A DNA stretch of 64,000 nucleotides from Symbiodinium microadriaticum (lineage: Eukaryota > Sar > Dinophyceae > Suessiales > Symbiodiniaceae): positions 318,174 through 382,173 of the forward strand of contig LSRX01000672.1 in the NCBI GenBank assembly GCA_001939145.1. Reading direction: 5' to 3'. Under the pieces are notes generated by a model that was not told the DNA's origin, searched no databases, and saw only the letters and a list, made by a program, of their open reading frames with translations. Both the position numbers and the translations under genes were made by a program. How positions within the stretch are numbered: the stretch's first letter is position 1; every line of letters begins with the position of its first letter. This document shows, in pieces, positions 39,657 through 51,631 of the stretch.

Positions 39657-41723
39657 AAACAAGCCTAAGAGGGATCTTGTGGAGATGGAATAGTGCTATC
39701 GGGGCGGGAGGGTTTCGGGGTTTTTGTGTGTAAGCTAAGGATGCCATCTGTAGTGTAGGGGTTGTTATAGCATATTAGGGTGCATTACATTTATAGTATA
39801 TATTAGTTAAGGGGGTCCCGTTTTGTTTGAAACTCCCAGAAAGCTCAAGATGTCCAGGCTTGCAAACCTAGGCCTTAACGTTTAGGGCCTTCGGGTTTGT
39901 TCCTGGCATATGCATATCCCAGGTGTAAAAACACTACGTGCTCAGGGTTGTTTTTGTATAGGGTTGAGGGTTCAATGCAGGATCCTAGCCAGAATGCTGT
40001 TTTTGAAAAAAGGGAGCTATTTTGGAGGCTGGAAGCAAGCACTAACTGTAAGCAAACCCTAACGAAGGAGTGGGTCAGAGGCAGCTGCAGTCGGCCAACT
40101 CATCGACAACGGAGGTGGCATGTGGGCTTGAAGATCCTTGGGGTTTAGAAGTGTCCCAAGTTTAGCGTTTAGGGTTTAGGGCTTAGGGTTTAGGGTTAGG
40201 GGCTTAGGGTTTAGGGGTTTCGATCGGATTCCCAATCCACTAAACCACACACCCAGCATACGAATCTTACTAGCTGGAATTGGGTTTGCGGGTATAATTA
40301 TTTACTGATTGATTTCTTGAGCGATCGGCTGGGGTAACGATTTTCTGTTGTCCTGGGAGCGATGAGGCTGGAAATGCCTGACTAGGAATTCGGGTTTAGT
40401 GCATCGTGTCCTGAGAGTGGCGCGTCTGTTGAACAGGGGGTGGCGTGAGGCATCACAGGATTTTGGAACGGCGTTTAGTATGAGCACTAACACCTACTTG
40501 TTTGGAGGTCCTTCTTAAGACCACGCAGAAAAGTCAGCTGTGGCATGTTAAGGGGGCTGAAGAGTCTTCCCGTCTGGGTTGGCTGCTTATGAGCAAGCTT
40601 TGCTGCGTGATCAGGGAGGTTGATTCTTTCCGAAGCAGCAGCCTGAGGTGCCGGAAGCGACGGCAACTGTGGTCCCAAATTGCCGCCAAGGTTACATCGA
40701 TGTGACCGGAGGAAGCTTTTCATTCAGTATCGGACTATGTTGTGGTTCTACAATGCTCGGAACTGGCTTTTCCTTTGTATTTTAAACCAGCTTTTCAGCT
40801 CGCGCAAGCATCTTCGGATGAGCAGCGAAGGAAAAGCTTTCCCATGGACATGCGCTTTCTACTGTGAAGGTGGTCAGAATTTTGCCACTGCGAGCTGTCT
40901 CTGTGCCTGCCTCACCCAAGAGCAGATAGACCGGCTAGGGCTGATTCCTGGCTTTCCGGAGTAAAAACGTGTTCGTCGTTGGTCGTTGGGCCGGGTTCTC
41001 GTGGCAGAACCACTGTCCAAATATCCGGAAAGGATCTCGGGGGTACACTAGTTGCAAGATCTTTCAAGGACCAGAAGTGAGAAACACTTGGTTGCATGTG
41101 TTGTATAGCTAAGGTTTTTGGAGCCTGCTGTAGTTGGGTATCGGGTGGAGGAATCCTAAATCGCAGCACAGGAATGGCACGACGACCACACCTGGCACAG
41201 CAGCCGGTGGTGAAATCCTGATCACGCCGCCACCAGACACGGAGGGAACATGGTCCGACCCTGTGGAAGAGTCTTGGCCCCTAAACCCTTAAATGTCAAC
41301 TCAACAGGCACGACGAGGTGTCCCAGGTGCTGTATTCTTTGGGACCTTGTAGTTCGGGGCTGTGGGTTTGGGGCTTAGCGCCAAGCCGGTGGAACCCAAA
41401 AACATCAAAAACCCAAGGAAGTGCCCGTCGGCGAGCTGAACGAAGGTCGCAGCGAACCGTTTGCGCAAGGAGATCCGGGCCATGACTACCTTGACGAGAG
41501 TGCCAGCACGACGACGCTTCCGTGTACTATAGGAACATGATTAAGTTTCTTTATTCGGATTCTAATTTTTTTTTTTGGGGGGGGGGGGGTTATAACCCGG
41601 GTTTCTTAGTCAGGTTCCTACATTACCACTGCTTCACAAGCCCATGTCCCGTTTATTTCTGAATCATGAACCCTTCTTCGAAGCGTAAACCCTTCCTGGC
41701 AACCTGGGAGGATCCAAAAAGTA

Positions 41724-41824
41724 CTGCTGATGATATAAATCCTGCATCACCTTAAGGACCCTAAACTATGGAAATTATGAGATATTCCTTATTATGGGTA
41801 TTGCAGGATTTCTACCATCAGCCG
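41724..41824. mobile_element. TIR element family B, copy 5, TA-flanked, 101 bp
   Basis: Ends CTGCTGATGATATAAATCC and ATTTCTACCATCAGCCG, with TA at 41722-41723 and 41825-41826. Confidence 0.9.
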
Positions 41825-42347
41825 TAGATCCCCAAACCGGGGTTCCTATAAAGTATCCTTTAGCAGTATTTAGGGTCCGAGACTAGGAGCATCTGCTTTC
41901 TATAGATCCTCCCGACAGTCTGGGTTCCGGGACACCCGGAGACTCCCCGACCTCTGTGGATTTTGTTTTACTCAAACTATACAAACTATATAGTAAACCC
42001 CAAAAAGTTGGAAACCGGATCAAGGAGAAATAGTGCTGGGATTCCCTATACATTACTCTTAGGGATTGAGGCTATTGGGTTTCCAACTTCTGGGCTTCTA
42101 CTAGAGGGGCATCCATACCGTGATTTGGGGTGTAGGCTTTAGGGTTTAAGTTTTTCGGGTTTATGGCTAGGACATATTCCTGATCTTGCTGGAGGCACTT
42201 CAGAGAGACGTCGGTCAAAAAGGGCTAAGAAATACTGCTTGGGTTGAGAGGTCTTATGATTTCAGGTCCAGTTCTTCAGTGAGGGGCTTTGGGAGTCCCT
42301 GGGAAACCTAGAACCGCCGAAACCAAACACAACAATTAGAAAGCAGC

Positions 42348-42383
42348 ATCATCATCGTCATCATCATCATCGTCATCATCATC

Positions 42384-42414
<31 letters not shown>

Positions 42415-42432
42415 CCATCATCATCATCATCT
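42348..42432. repeat. (CAT)n microsatellite
   Basis: CATCAT runs with CGT and ACC interruptions. Confidence 0.93.
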
Positions 42433-43744
42433 TAGTCAGGGACATATGAATGACAGTAGTAATGAATAGTAACAGTACTGTAATAACAATAACAATAACG
42501 AGAGAAAATCGTCATCATGCTGCCAGCTAATACCCACACCCACAAAACTGTTAGAAACCCTAAACCCTAAACCCCTAAACCCTATACCCTATACCCGGCC
42601 CATACCCTTAAAACCATTATAGTTATAATTAAGGACCACAGAGCCACCTCCTCCGACGGAGCCACCGCCCTACACAGACTGGCAGAGCCTTGGATCTGCC
42701 GGTAGCCAGGGGTTTAGCAGGGGTCGGCGCGAAAATTTTCGGGTTTTGGGACCCGAAGCCCTAAACCTAAACTCTGAACCCTTAATTCCTACAGCATAGC
42801 AAGGGTTAGTGGTGAAGTAGTGTAGGACTGATGGCTTTCCACGAAATGTGGTCTGTCGACTTGATTGTCTAGGTTCCACTTGGAAGTACCCCTAAACCCT
42901 AAACCCTAAACCCTAAACCGTTTCGTCTCAGCCTGCTAGGTCGCAGCAAGCTCTGGGTCCCTTAACGGTTGTACTGTGCTAAGTAGCTGGGGCTCGCGAC
43001 ATGCCTTAGTTCCTCGTGGTAGGGATCACCGGCTCTAGACACAGCCAGGCTTAGACATACCTACAAAGTCTACGGCCTGATCTAGAGCAGGAGGCTCGTT
43101 GTCCTAATCCCCAAGACCACCTCGCTTGTGCGCATTGATCCTTAGCCATGCGAGAGGGGAAAAAACCCTAAACCTTAAAAGAACTCTAAGCCCTAAGCCC
43201 TAGACCCCTAGGTAAACTCTAAACCCTCAGCCCGAAACCCTTAGGTGGTAAACTCTGACCCCTAAACCTCGAACCCTTAGGTAGGGTTTAGGTGCAGGGC
43301 TGTGGGGTTCTGGGCAGGGTTTGGGGGTTTTCAATTCTAGGGCTCAAGGAAACCCTAAACCCTAATCCCTAAAGCCATAAACCCTAAAGCCCTAAACCCA
43401 AATCCTTAATCCGCTTAATCCCTAATTCCTAAACCCTAAGACCCCAATCAACCCTAAAGCCCGAAGGCCCAAACGTGGGGCCTTGGGGTTGGAGGTAGGG
43501 GTTTAGGGTTATAAGTGATTTAAGCGTTTAACGCCTTGGGGCTCGAGGGTTTGTAGGGGGTTGGGCTTTGGCGTTTTCCGGTCTTCGGGCCTTACTGTTC
43601 GAGGGTTTTAAAGTGTCTTTGGGCTTTCAGGATTTTAGGGATTGGGGCTTAGGGTTTAGGGATTAGGGTTTAGGTATTTTCGGGCTTAGGAATTTTAGGA
43701 AATTTTAGGGTTTCAGAGATTAGGGTTTAGGGTTTGGGGATTTA

Positions 43745-43857
43745 CGCAGAGAGCCCAGTACCCCTTAATTGAGCAGTATACCTTAGACGATAAGGGGCTT
43801 AATATTATGATTGAGTGTAGATTCCTTAATCAATTAAGGTGTACTGGGTTCTTGGGG
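43745..43857. mobile_element. TIR element family A, copy 4, TA-flanked
   Basis: Ends CGCAGAGAGCCCAGTACCCC and GTACTGGGTTCTTGGGG, with TA at 43743-43744 and 43858-43859. It is more diverged than the other copies. Confidence 0.82.
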
Positions 43858-43960
43858 TAAGGCTTGGGTTTCAGGGATGCGATGTTCGGCTTAGGGCCTC
43901 GGGTTTGGGAGGCTGCTTGTGAGGCGCATTGCCACGAGGTTCAATACCTTTGGTATCTCG

Positions 43961-44033
43961 AAATTTAGGGTCCCCCACTTTAGGGTCCTTTATGGAGACC
44001 TAAAACAGGGACCCTAATTTAGAACACTACCCA
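43961..44033. mobile_element. Family E relic, copy 4
   Basis: The left TIR is shortened (AAATTTAGGGTCCC). The right end is GGGACCCTAATTTAGAACAC. The interior is reduced. Confidence 0.75.
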
Positions 44034-44218
44034 TTTTGGGGCCTGAATAATTAGGTAATTTCCCGGCCCCTACATTGGAGTCCAAGCTCCACCAAGAGTT
44101 GTTTAGGGTTTGGGGTTTAGGGCTTCGGGTTTAGGCTTTAGGGCTGGGGCTTTAGGACTCTAGGGTTTGGGGCAACGCCAGGACCATCTTGCTTGTCTTG
44201 ACTGGCACGTTCCTGATC

Positions 44219-44530
44219 ATGGTTGCTGTGGGGATGGTGATGGTCTTCGCACACCGTAATGGCTTCCTTGGTGCTATTCAGGCGGCTCAATGGCGTGTAC
44301 AGCAAGAGGGGGACTTTAAAATGGTTTACACGGGTTGCCATAAGGAGGAGGGTGCGACAATAAGGGCTACTGGTTGTTGTTTATACATCACGTTATTTGA
44401 GGAACGGACATGGCCTGGAAGGAGGTTTCTTTTGCACACCGCTGCTGCAAAGGAGAGTTACCGAGACCCTCCTACCAGACCCTCCTGTCCGAAGTCCTCA
44501 GCCAAATATTCCTTCTGTAGGGGTAATTAG
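44219..44530 (+). CDS. Possible small membrane protein or exon, unrecognised
   Basis: From the first ATG the frame gives 103 residues; it is open a further ten codons upstream without an ATG. The start is strongly hydrophobic (MVAVGMVMVF, preceded in frame by LVLTGTFLI), which could be a membrane segment. A neutral to basic remainder with several cysteines follows. The 3' end overlaps the start of a family E element at 44525, so the last residues are probably not native. No motif or neighbour supports a function. It may be an exon or a chance frame. Confidence 0.22.
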   Translation: MVAVGMVMVFAHRNGFLGAIQAAQWRVQQEGDFKMVYTGCHKEEGATIRATGCCLYITLFEERTWPGRRFLLHTAAAKESYRDPPTRPSCPKSSAKYSFCRGN

Positions 44531-44622
44531 TTCACTAAACTAGAGTCCTTTTGTAGGTCCCCAAAACAGTACACCCTTATAGAAAGGACTTTACAAGGGA
44601 CCCCAATTTAGATAACTGCCCG
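44525..44622. mobile_element. TIR element family E, copy 5
   Basis: Begins AATTAGTTCACTAAACTAGAG and ends CCAATTTAGATAACTGCCCG before TA at 44623-44624. The core GGTCCCCAAAACAGTACACCC matches the family. Confidence 0.78.
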
Positions 44623-45975
44623 TAGGGTTTAGCATCTAGGCTAAGGGTTTAGGTTTAGCCTTTTCAGAGCTAGAGGGGCCTGAATCACTAGTACCAGTTC
44701 CTTATATTCCGTGTTCATTCTAGTACAGTCTACACCAGGCCCTGTTGGTATAACCCCGACATGTCCCGATGTTGTAGTTCGAGTGGAGCACCCCCCAAGC
44801 CCGGGTGCAATGATCTTTGGCGTAGCGTCTTGAATGAAAAGCATCTGACAACTCGATATCCGCCCCCCTTGTTCAACCCATAGAATGATCAGCAAGCCCT
44901 TGCAAAGCCCTTACAAGGACCCCTACAGCAGAGAACCCTAGACCCTTATATCTACACAGCCCTTGCAAGGACGCCTAAACAGGCTGCGGCAGGAGACCCT
45001 CCCAGCAGCCCTGGGGCCCTAGGTGTTAGCCTTGGTCCCCGGGAGAAGGCCTTTCGTTCCAGGTTTGAGTGCTTCTGCATAGGGTTTAGGCAACCCTAAA
45101 CCCCAAACCCATAAACCCTTAAAGCGGATTAGGGGTACAGGGTTTAGGGCTTAGCGGGGGTTTGCTGATCCTCGCGGGAGTGGTTGAGCGTTTATGACAG
45201 GATGGTATGTGCGGCGCGCCTTTCTTTGGTAGGGTGCGGGTGTCGCATTTCCATATTTCTGCTTCTACTTCGAACCCTTTTGCGTTTGAGCTTAAACGTC
45301 AAAGCCTCGCTACACACTCGGAGCCTTTTCTGCACCTAAACCCCAGCTGAAGGCCTCTAACAAGCTGTGACATAAAGGAAATGAAAGCCTAGTCCAGGTT
45401 CACCCTAAATGCCAGCAGGTGGCAAAGACCAACAAGCTGGACACGCCCTGCCATGAGACGGGCGAGACAAACGAGACGAACCACCATCATGTGGACAAAA
45501 GGCTCAGTCCCGACTCCTGACGTTGTTTAAGGTTTTGGGTGTTGGGTTCTGTTACGGTTAAACCCTAAACCCTAAAGCCTAAACCCTAAACTCTAAACTC
45601 TATGCTGCCCTGACTGGTGGGCGCTTGATCTGTCACGGTTTGGGACTGTAGGCTTAGAGGATCGAGGTGTAGGGTTCTGACGCTTGCGCTTTGCCTCGGC
45701 TGGTGATTTGCCCGGGGTTTCGAGCATAATTATGCTGGTGCAGCCTCTTACAATAGAACTCTGAACTAAACTTTAAACCCTTCGCAGCCCTCTGGAGAGT
45801 TCTCCGAGCAGCTGCAGCTTGCAGCAGCCCCATCATAATCAGGATTTTGGATCCCTGACCCTCCGGGTCTTTAGAGGGTGTAGGGTTAACGCTTTTAGGG
45901 ACAGTAGGGGATTTTGGGGTTTGGACTTGAGGGTTTAGGGTCTTAACAGGCAGACGAGAGTTCGCATGTGAACTA

Positions 45976-46092
45976 CCCCGAGAGCCCAATACTTCTTACC
46001 TCAGGAATATACCGAATATACCTTAAATCATAAGATCCAGCCCCTTCGAGTTTAAGGTCGATTATGAATTAAGGGGTATTGGGCTCTATGGG
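45976..46092. mobile_element. TIR element family A, copy 5, TA-flanked
   Basis: 117 bp, ends CCCCGAGAGCCCAATACTTC and GTATTGGGCTCTATGGG, with TA at 45974-45975 and 46093-46094. Confidence 0.88.
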
Positions 46093-46570
46093 TACTTCCA
46101 GTAATGACCACATGGTCTAGGGTTTTGGACAAATACATTATTGATGATAAACCCAATGGCACATGCTTGCAAGACTTTTCTCTTTATTCCTAGGTCCTAG
46201 GTAGTACTAGGAAGACTTCTTAAAGGGGACCCTTCTTGACCCTATTTTTGGCTCTCTTGAAAGGGGCCTGGTTGAGAGGGTCTATGCCAAGGGTGCCCCT
46301 AACCCTAACTCCTTTCTATGGGCTTTTAGGGTGTCGGATGTAGCTTCTTTGGGCTGACAGAAGCAGGTCAGGGAAGCCCATTGCACTCCTGTGTCATCAA
46401 GCCCCGAAACTTGCGGAGCCCAGGATCCCTGATCTTGAAATTGCCCGTTTAAAAGCCAAGCCCTAGGCTCCCGAACTCCTGGTCCAGCCCCTAAGCCTCC
46501 AATCTCCGCAACATGGACCTCATCTGGCTGAGTCCGAGCCCCCAAGCAGTAAACCCTTCACAAGGGCTTT

Positions 46571-46688
46571 CGCAGAGACTGCAACGCCCCTTAATTAAGG
46601 AATAGACCTTATTAAGTCATAAGGTAAATTATAGGCCCTTGTAGTTTATAAGGTCTGTTGCTTAAGTCAGGGGTATTGGGCTCTCTGG
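46571..46688. mobile_element. TIR element family A, copy 6
   Basis: Ends CGCAGAGACTGCAACGCCCC and GGGGTATTGGGCTCTCTGG. The left arm is diverged and the TA flanks are not preserved. Confidence 0.8.
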
Positions 46689-46944
46689 ATTAGAGCCGCT
46701 CAAGTTGATGGGTTTAGGCTTGATTTTCAGAGCCGAGGTAATCCCTAAACAGCCTAAACACCCTAAAACCCTAAACCCTTGAACCCTGAAGCCCTAAACC
46801 CTAAAACCCTACACCCTAAACACCCTAAACACCCCTAAACCGAGGACAAACTCTCATGTCTTCGAAGAGACAGTCTACTCTCGGTCTCTTGCTCTCTCTC
46901 GGCTTCGGGGCTTTTGGTCGGTTTTTTTTGGGTCCAGGGCCCCC

Positions 46945-47060
46945 TAAGCCCTAAACCCTAAGCCCTAAAACCCTAAAACCCTAAAGCCCTAAACCCTAAA
47001 CCCTACCCCCAAACCCTAAACCCTAAAACCCTAAACCCTACACCCCCAAAGCCCTAAACC
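46945..47060 (-). repeat. CCCTAAA/CCCTAAG array
   Basis: About 115 bp of near-contiguous units. It is followed at 47140-47310 by the opposite orientation with GGGTCTATAGGG and TTTATAGGG variants. Confidence 0.88.
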
Positions 47061-47875
47061 GTTCAGGGCCTTTTCTTTTTTTTGAGGGTCGCGAGGTGGG
47101 TGCAGTTACAGGGAATCCCGACTCCTAGCGACTACAGGGATTATAGGGTTTTAGGGGTTTGGGGTTTGGGGTCTATAGGGTCTATAGGGTTTATAAGGTT
47201 TAGCGCTTAGGGTTTTGGGCTTAGGGTTTGGGGTCTATAGGGCTTATAGGGTCTATAGAGTTTAGGGCCTAGGGTCTATAGGGTTTAGGGGGGCTTTGGG
47301 TTTAGGGTTTAGGGAACCAGAAACCCAAGACACCTGGAAGACTTCTTTAAGCTACACGCTGGAATCTCTGGAGGCCTCCAGTCGCAAACCCTAAACCCGG
47401 GTTTAGGGTTTGGGGTTTAGGGTTTAGGGTTGTGGGAGGGAAATAAACCCCGGAACCCTGAATGGAAGACTTTACCAGACAAAGGTTCGAAGAGGTCTTC
47501 AGTTTTACAGCGAACTTCAGAGCATGGATGAAGGCTGAGTAGTGGTAAGCTCCCCCTTTGTCTGTCCTTAGCCACTTCAGGGGTGCCAGGATGATGATGT
47601 TCCAATTTGGTGGCACTCGCTGCATACTCCAGCCTGCCAATGGAAACCCTAAAGGCGCTAAACCCCAAACTCCTAAACCTGAAACCTGGTAGGCAAGTAA
47701 AGCAGCGCTTTAAAACGGCATTCCCGAAAGCATGGCAGAACTTTGCGTGCCCCTCTCCTCTCTGTAACTCGGAAAATCGGTGTTCAGCTTTCGGAGGCTT
47801 CATGTTCGGCTTGATGGTTGTAGGTTCTGAGTTGAAAACGATGTAGGCGTAGGCTGCTCTTGGGACATTCAACAG

Positions 47876-48123
47876 AACCGGATCCAGCCAAGCAAGAGAA
47901 GCCACGGGTTGAGGGTTTTGCGCGCAGTCCTGAGGACACCTGCCCGATGTCAGCGAAAGCCATGGTGGCTATGGACCACCTAGAGAAACTGCGAAGTTCT
48001 GGGGATGCAACCGCCAAGCACGCGGCGAACTTCCATCTCGACTCCCTGAACATTGCGCGAACCAGGCGGGCCGGAGAACTCATGGCCAACGAATGCTCAA
48101 GACGGCTAGATCTGAGCAGCTAG
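47876..48123 (+). CDS. Candidate terminal exon, unrecognised
   Basis: The frame is open from an acceptor-like TTCAACAG at 47875 to TAG at 48121-48123. The only early ATG in frame is at 47947, which would give 58 residues; the open frame upstream adds about 23 codons. It reads as ordinary charged protein, with a predicted helix (residues around VAMDHLEKLRSSGDATAKHA) and a basic patch (ARTRRAGEL). Codon third positions favour G and C, and no repeat contributes. I recognise no family. It could be the last exon of a split gene or a small ORF. Confidence 0.35.
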
Positions 48124-48814
48124 TATCCTTCTGGTTTGTCGGACATGGTTATATAAGGCCACCATAGCAACCCTAAAAGCCTGCACCCTTCTGGCGGCGA
48201 CCATAACCGCAAGACTGTCAGGCTAACTTTTAACTTTTGGGCATACCTGTGTGGAGAGTTTCGGCGGTGCAATACGGAGAAACTTGATCCCGGCCCTGAG
48301 AGTGCCCTAGGGCGTCATACGGTTTTATAAGCCTTCATCAGGGCGTTTAAGATTTCTTCATAAGGGATAAGGTGATGTTGCTATACTAGGGCTGTCTTGC
48401 TGTATCCTCCCTAACCCTACGTTTATTCTAAGTCGAAGCTGTGCAAGATCGCTTCAAGCATCATCTTGCCAGCAACGATAGAACCGATATGGACCTTCTC
48501 AGAACCCGAGATAAAGACGTGGTGTTTGCAAATGGGGGGAGCTGTTGCCAAACCCCCGCTTTCGCTGCACAGGCGTCAAGCATCTACCTGGAATCTACCT
48601 CTTATAATTCGAAATTTTGACAATCCATCATACGGGCATTCTGTTTGCAAATGGGGTGGAGCTACGCCTATCAATACTAGCAACTATGCTAGTTTATCAT
48701 GAAGAGAAACTGGTGGCTTTCCTATTCAAACGTAGGAAAGTACACGTTTAAGAAGCAACCACAAAAATAGAAACAGACGTAATCAATTCTGCACCCCAAT
48801 TCTTTGCTAATCGG

Positions 48815-49215
48815 CATTCCCGATTAGCTTTTGGCATAATTTCCCAAAAGGCTTGATGCGAAACCACGCTGTGCAGATTGTAATTCCCAATGGCTTGTAA
48901 CAAAACGAGCCCTGCACGTTGTGACTCCTCAATGGTTTTGTTGCAAAACAAAACTTCGAATCGAAGTCCACGAATAGCTTCGCGCAAAACGAAGGCTGGC
49001 AACTTTGAGTTCCCGACGAGCTTTGACGCAGAAGAAGCCTTGCAACTGGTAATTCCTAAATAGCTTGAAACACAAGGAGGCCCAGAAATGGCTCTTCCCA
49101 ACTAGCTGCTAGCTAGCTTGCTGCAGAAGAAGCCCCACCGAATGGGGTTTCCCGAATAGCTTGCGGCAAGGGAAGACGCTACAGGTGGGCCTTCCCCAAT
49201 AGCTTGCTGCAAACA
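48815..49215. repeat. Cryptic degenerate tandem repeat, about 42 bp
   Basis: About nine to ten diverged units, each opening with TTCCC-AATAGCTTG and continuing GCAAAACGAAGCC, begin near 48817, 48881, 48925, 48970, 49010, 49051, 49092, 49148 and 49190. On the minus strand the period corresponds to about 14 codons and stays open for 117 codons (48748-49101), with a repeated hydrophobic pattern such as LLQAIGN and SHQAFWE. Confidence 0.7.
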
Positions 49216-49516
49216 AAACTCAGCGGACCCCTCGGCCAAACCCTTTAAATCACCACTTGGCCAAACTTCTCAAACAAAAACCATCCGCCCCGAAGACATG
49301 GGGCTGGGAACCTCAAACTAGGTAGGGATAAGGGTGCCCAAAGTAGGGATTATCTTAACGAGTCCTCAAAACATTGCGAACTACTATCTTCCATTGACAC
49401 CAGCCAAATACTCAAGCTACATCAGCTAGATGGGGTCTCTTCGGGACGATCTCTCTTTCGCCGCATACGGAGTCACATCCCTAAATCCTGGACCACCTCA
49501 TGTATGGGTCAGTATA

Positions 49517-49633
49517 CCCAGAGAACCCAATATCCCTTAATTCAGGAATATGCCGCTATGCCTTAAATTATAGGGGCCTGAATATTATGATTTGCGGTAT
49601 ATTCCTTAATTCAGGGGTATTGGGTTCTCTGGG
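49517..49633. mobile_element. TIR element family A, copy 7
   Basis: 117 bp, ends CCCAGAGAACCCAATATCCC and GGGTATTGGGTTCTCTGGG. TA precedes it at 49515-49516; the right flank is AT. Confidence 0.88.
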
Positions 49634-49699
49634 ATAGGTCCGACGACACCGGGGGGTCGGACAACGCCCAGAGGCGCGCTGTGGCTGGATCCTCAGTAT

Positions 49700-49914
49700 T
49701 GCCTGTTGTCGTTGGCCTTGGCCTTGTGGTTGTGGTTGTTGGTGTTGGTTGTGGTTGTTGGTGTTGGTGGTGTTGTTGGTGTTGTTGGTGTTGTTGGTGT
49801 TGTTGGTGTTGTTGGTGTTGGTGTTGGTTTTGGTGTTGGTGTTGGTGTTGGTGTTGTTGGTAGTGTTGGTTTTGGTGGTTTTGGTGGTGTTGGTGTTGTT
49901 GTTGTTGTTGTTGG
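49700..49914. repeat. (GTTGGT)n-type microsatellite
   Basis: GTTGGT, GTTGTTGGT and TTTTGGT units for about 215 bp. It lies 300 bp left of the giant hexamer tract. Confidence 0.93.
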
Positions 49915-50218
49915 CAAGTGGGAAGTGACGCGTTTGCCGCCGCGACGGGTGGAGCGAATTCAGGGTTGCAGTGTGGCCGCAAAACTCTGTGCTTGGCATT
50001 TCGTCTTGTTTTTTTTTGCAGTGTTTTCCTGCAAAAGACATGTTCGATTTCAGGGCTGTGCTGTGCCAAAACTCGATCATTCGCACTTGGCAGTTTGGAC
50101 TTCCACGGGCATTTACAGCCATCCGTGGCTTCTCCGTTTCCGGCTTTCGCTTGCAAGTCGGCTGCTTTCTTCTTTGGACTTGCTGTGTCTGTATTTCTTG
50201 TTGCTTCCGTGCCGGGGN

Positions 50219-51060
<842 letters not shown>

Positions 51061-51118
51061 TTGTTGTTGTTGTTGTTGTGGTTGTTGTTGTTGTGGTTGT
51101 TGTTGTTGTTGTTGTTGT
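51061..51118. repeat. (TTG)n tail of the hexamer tract
   Basis: TTG triplets with TGG interruptions, grading into GTCGTTGTC sequence up to about 51165. Confidence 0.9.
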
Positions 51119-51517
51119 TATTATGGTGCTTGTCGTTGTCGTCGTTGTTGCTGCCGTCGTTGTCGATAATGGGCTTTTGGCGATGTTTGGACTTGCGCCT
51201 GGCGCAAGCAAGGATGCTCGCGAAGCCCCTGAGTACCAAACACTGAACCCTTGAGCCCCAATTCTTAAAATGTAGCTGAATGAGTGCACTTTGAACTATT
51301 TTGGATTATATGACCCCTTGTAGGAACTGAAACTGTACACTTTCTTGTGCTTATGAACTCAGCAACTAAGCTTTAATAAGCTTGAATTTCCAAACCCTGA
51401 TGCATCACCAAGGACATGGAGCTAGTGATGCAGAGGCGGAAGTCTGATCCAGAACGGCCCCAGGTCTGGCATGCGTTTCGTTTTGGGGTCTGTCGGGATC
51501 TTCTACACAGGTACTGA

Positions 51518-51631
51518 CCCAGAGAACCCAACATCCCTTAATTAAGCAATATGCCTTAAATTAAATTAAAGGGACCTTAATATTGTGATTTAAGCTATAT
51601 TCCGTCTTTGAGGGGTATTGGAGTCTCTGGG
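51518..51631. mobile_element. TIR element family A, copy 8
   Basis: 114 bp, ends CCCAGAGAACCCAACATCCC and GGGTATTGGAGTCTCTGGG. No TA flanks. Confidence 0.85.

Larger units (their letters stand above)
38222..43744. other. No gene supported; repeats and an assembly gap
   Basis: Contains two family B elements, the gap at 39593-39656, a CAT microsatellite, and CCCTAAA/TTTAGGG tracts near 39380, 40170, 42550, 42895 and 43330-43740. The 40.5-41.2 kb part is free of repeats and has short overlapping frames (for example ending at 40964), but none starts or reads convincingly. Confidence 0.45.

Noticed and set aside
40502-40964. Two short + strand frames in a repeat-free stretch
   Set aside because: The longer one starts on TTG, its first ATG leaves only about 75 codons, and no motif or splice signal stands out.
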